Below are positions 6,353 to 7,445 of a stretch of 7,445 nt of DNA, one piece after another. How positions within the stretch are numbered: the first letter of the stretch is position 1; every line of letters begins with the position of its first letter. The translations under genes and the position numbers were made by a program. The notes below the pieces were generated by a model. It was not told the DNA's origin. It searched no databases and worked only from the letters and a program-made list of their open reading frames with translations. This stretch comes from Solirubrobacteraceae bacterium (GTDB lineage Bacteria > Actinomycetota > Thermoleophilia > Solirubrobacterales > Solirubrobacteraceae), in the NCBI GenBank assembly GCA_025928415.1, contig JAICJK010000108.1, positions 1 through 7,445 of the forward strand. Reading direction: 5' to 3'.

Positions 6353-6389
6353 CCGCGAGGCGCCCGCGCGGCGCAGCGGGAGCCTCCGG
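6353..6389 (+). terminator. Hairpin after the GGDEF/HD-GYP gene
   Basis: GAGGC-G-CCCGC (6357-6367) pairs with GCGGG-A-GCCTC (6376-6386): two 5-bp stems separated by a G/A mismatch, with an 8-nt loop. CCG (6353-6355) and CGG (6387-6389) can extend the base past a bulged C. It begins right after the TAG stop and lies before the helicase promoter, as expected for a terminator. No T-run is present. Confidence 0.45.
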
Positions 6390-6408
6390 TGCGGCGGCGC
6401 GCGAGGGG

Positions 6409-6414
6409 TACCCT
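6409..6414 (+). promoter_or_regulatory. Candidate -10 element for the helicase gene
   Basis: TACCCT lies 8 nt before the GTG at 6423. This predicts a transcript starting at or within a couple of bases of the start codon, consistent with the absence of a Shine-Dalgarno site. It is the same hexamer as before the lipoprotein gene, and in both cases it is followed by C. No clear -35 element. Confidence 0.4.
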
Positions 6415-6422
6415 CGGATGCG

Positions 6423-7445
6423 GTGCCGCTGTCCGCCTTCACCCCGCGCGTCCGGGACTGGTTCACGAGCGCATTCGCGCAGCCCACGCCCGTGCAGGCG
6501 CAGGCCTGGCCGGCGATCGCGACCGGCGAGCACGTCCTCATCGCCGCGCCCACCGGCAGCGGCAAGACGCTCGCGGCGTTCCTCTGGGGGCTGGACCGCC
6601 TGTCGCGCGAGGCGGCCGGTCACACGCGCCTGGTCTACGTCTCGCCGCTCAAGGCGCTGGCCTACGACGTCGACCGCAACCTGCGCGCCCCGCTGCGCGG
6701 CATCGGCAGCGACCTGACGGTCGCCATCCGCACCGGCGACACGCCGCAGAAGGAGCGGATGGCGATGCGCCGCACGCCGCCGGACATCCTCATCACGACG
6801 CCCGAGTCGCTGTACCTGATGCTCACCTCGCAGGCGCGCGAGGTCCTCCGCGGCGTCGAGGCGGTCATCGTCGACGAGATCCACGCGGTCGCGGGGACCA
6901 AGCGCGGCAGCCACCTGGCGCTGACGCTCGAGCGCCTGAGCGCGCTGCAGGACGGCGGGCGGGAGGTCCAGCGCATCGGCCTGAGCGCGACGCAGAACCC
7001 GCTCGAGGAGGTCGGGCGCTACCTCGTCGGGCCGCGGCGGCGCTGCCGGGTCGTCGACACCGGCGTGCGCAAGCCGATGGACGTCAAGATCCACGTCCCG
7101 GTCGAGTCGATGGTCGAGCCCGGGCAGTCGACGGGCGACCTGGATCCCCTGGATCCGGTGGCCGGCGGCGAGGCCACGCGCAACTCGATCTGGCCGGCGA
7201 TCTACCCCGAGCTGCTGGCGCTCGTCCGCGAGCACCGGTCGACCATCGTCTTCGTCAACAGCCGCCGGCTGGCCGAGCGCCTGGCGCTGCGCCTCAACGA
7301 GCTGGCGGAGGAGCCCGTGGCGCGCGCGCACCACGGCTCCCTCAGCCGCGAGGCCCGCGTGGAGATCGAGGAGGCGCTCAAGGCCGGCTCGCTGCCCTGC
7401 CTCGTGGCGACCTCGTTGCTCGAGCTCGGCATCGACATGGGCGCC
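6423..7445 (+). CDS. lhr: Lhr-type ATP-dependent helicase, N-terminal 341 residues (3' truncated by window)
   Basis: Lhr proteins are large superfamily 2 DNA translocases and 3'-5' helicases linked to DNA repair; full-length actinobacterial forms run to about 1500 residues. The visible part covers RecA domain 1 and most of RecA domain 2. It has TPVQ at 22-25, Walker A APTGSGKT at 42-49, YVSPLKALAYDVDRNL (72-87) as motif Ia, TTPESLYLML (125-134), Walker B DEIH at 151-154, SAT at 188-190, IVFVNSRRLAERL (275-287), HHGSLS (303-308) and motif V ATSLLELGID (329-338). DEIH, SPLKAL and the HHGSLS segment favour Lhr over other DEAD/DEAH helicases. GTG at 6423 is the first start in this frame, and an ATG at 6418 is out of frame. 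The frame stays open to the window end, so the C-terminal winged-helix region and any extra domains cannot be judged. Confidence 0.9.
   Translation, partial: MPLSAFTPRVRDWFTSAFAQPTPVQAQAWPAIATGEHVLIAAPTGSGKTLAAFLWGLDRLSREAAGHTRLVYVSPLKALAYDVDRNLRAPLRGIGSDLTVAIRTGDTPQKERMAMRRTPPDILITTPESLYLMLTSQAREVLRGVEAVIVDEIHAVAGTKRGSHLALTLERLSALQDGGREVQRIGLSATQNPLEEVGRYLVGPRRRCRVVDTGVRKPMDVKIHVPVESMVEPGQSTGDLDPLDPVAGGEATRNSIWPAIYPELLALVREHRSTIVFVNSRRLAERLALRLNELAEEPVARAHHGSLSREARVEIEEALKAGSLPCLVATSLLELGIDMGA
7139..7156 (+). repeat. Tandem 9-bp duplication inside the helicase gene
   Basis: CCTGGATCC occurs twice back to back, in frame, encoding the repeated LDP-LDP at residues 240-245 in the linker between the two RecA domains. 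It looks like a small in-frame slippage duplication in a tolerant loop, with no sign of damage to the gene. Confidence 0.6.

Noticed and set aside
6418..6420. ATG as the helicase start
   Set aside because: It is out of frame with the helicase motifs. The first in-frame start is GTG at 6423.
3203..6565. A 1120-codon open frame on the minus strand, antisense to the TetR end, the glycosylase and the c-di-GMP gene
   Set aside because: Its product is a low-complexity Ala/Arg/Gly/Val-rich string with no recognisable motif. Long antisense frames are expected opposite GC3-rich genes, and the plus-strand genes have complete family motifs.
3709..6717. A 1002-codon plus-strand open frame overlapping the c-di-GMP gene in another frame
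   Set aside because: The product is Arg/Pro/Ala-rich without domain signals. It is a frame shadow of the GGDEF/HD-GYP gene and the helicase start.

Overview
The window is very GC-rich, strongly G/C at third codon positions, and densely packed with genes. Gene content is actinobacterial: a long-form RmlA, a family 5 uracil-DNA glycosylase, a large Lhr-type helicase, and a GAF/GGDEF/HD-GYP signalling protein. The style resembles Thermoleophilia/Solirubrobacterales (Conexibacter, Patulibacter, Solirubrobacter relatives). That placement is inferred from protein style and composition, not from a marker gene. No rRNA, tRNA, CRISPR array, transposase, integrase or att-like site was seen. The region looks like ordinary chromosome, not an island.

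Layout. (1) 1-2083, plus strand: a translationally coupled dTDP-L-rhamnose block, rmlA (3' end only), rmlD and rmlB, joined by 4-bp stop/start overlaps (GTGA, then ATGA). rmlC, the fourth pathway gene, is not in the window. (2) 2084-2187: a convergent gap almost filled by three neighbouring inverted repeats, probably a two-way transcription stop. (3) 2188-2619, minus strand: a small secreted lipoprotein of unknown function. (4) 2620-2664: a 45-bp divergent promoter region with two outward-facing -10 elements and a 16-bp dyad between them, a candidate operator for the TetR-family regulator that follows. (5) 2665-3345: the TetR regulator, followed after 31 bp by a family 5 uracil-DNA glycosylase (3377-4066). 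(6) 4067-4108: a hairpin that overlaps a 10-bp palindrome. (7) 4109-6352: a 747-residue GAF-GAF-GGDEF-HD-GYP protein carrying both a c-di-GMP synthase and a c-di-GMP phosphodiesterase domain. (8) 6353-6422: a hairpin and a probable leaderless promoter. (9) 6423-7445: the N-terminal 341 residues of an Lhr-type ATP-dependent helicase, cut by the window edge.

How the genes relate. RmlA, RmlB and RmlD supply three of the four steps from glucose-1-phosphate to dTDP-L-rhamnose, used in cell-surface glycans. The TetR gene probably controls itself and the divergent lipoprotein, and may read through into the glycosylase gene. The glycosylase and the helicase are both DNA-maintenance functions but are separated by the signalling gene, so a functional link is only suggestive. 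Nothing here is clearly a new system. The points most worth a second look are the interleaved divergent promoter with its dyad, the two-headed c-di-GMP protein lacking a canonical inhibitory site, and the structured convergent spacer.
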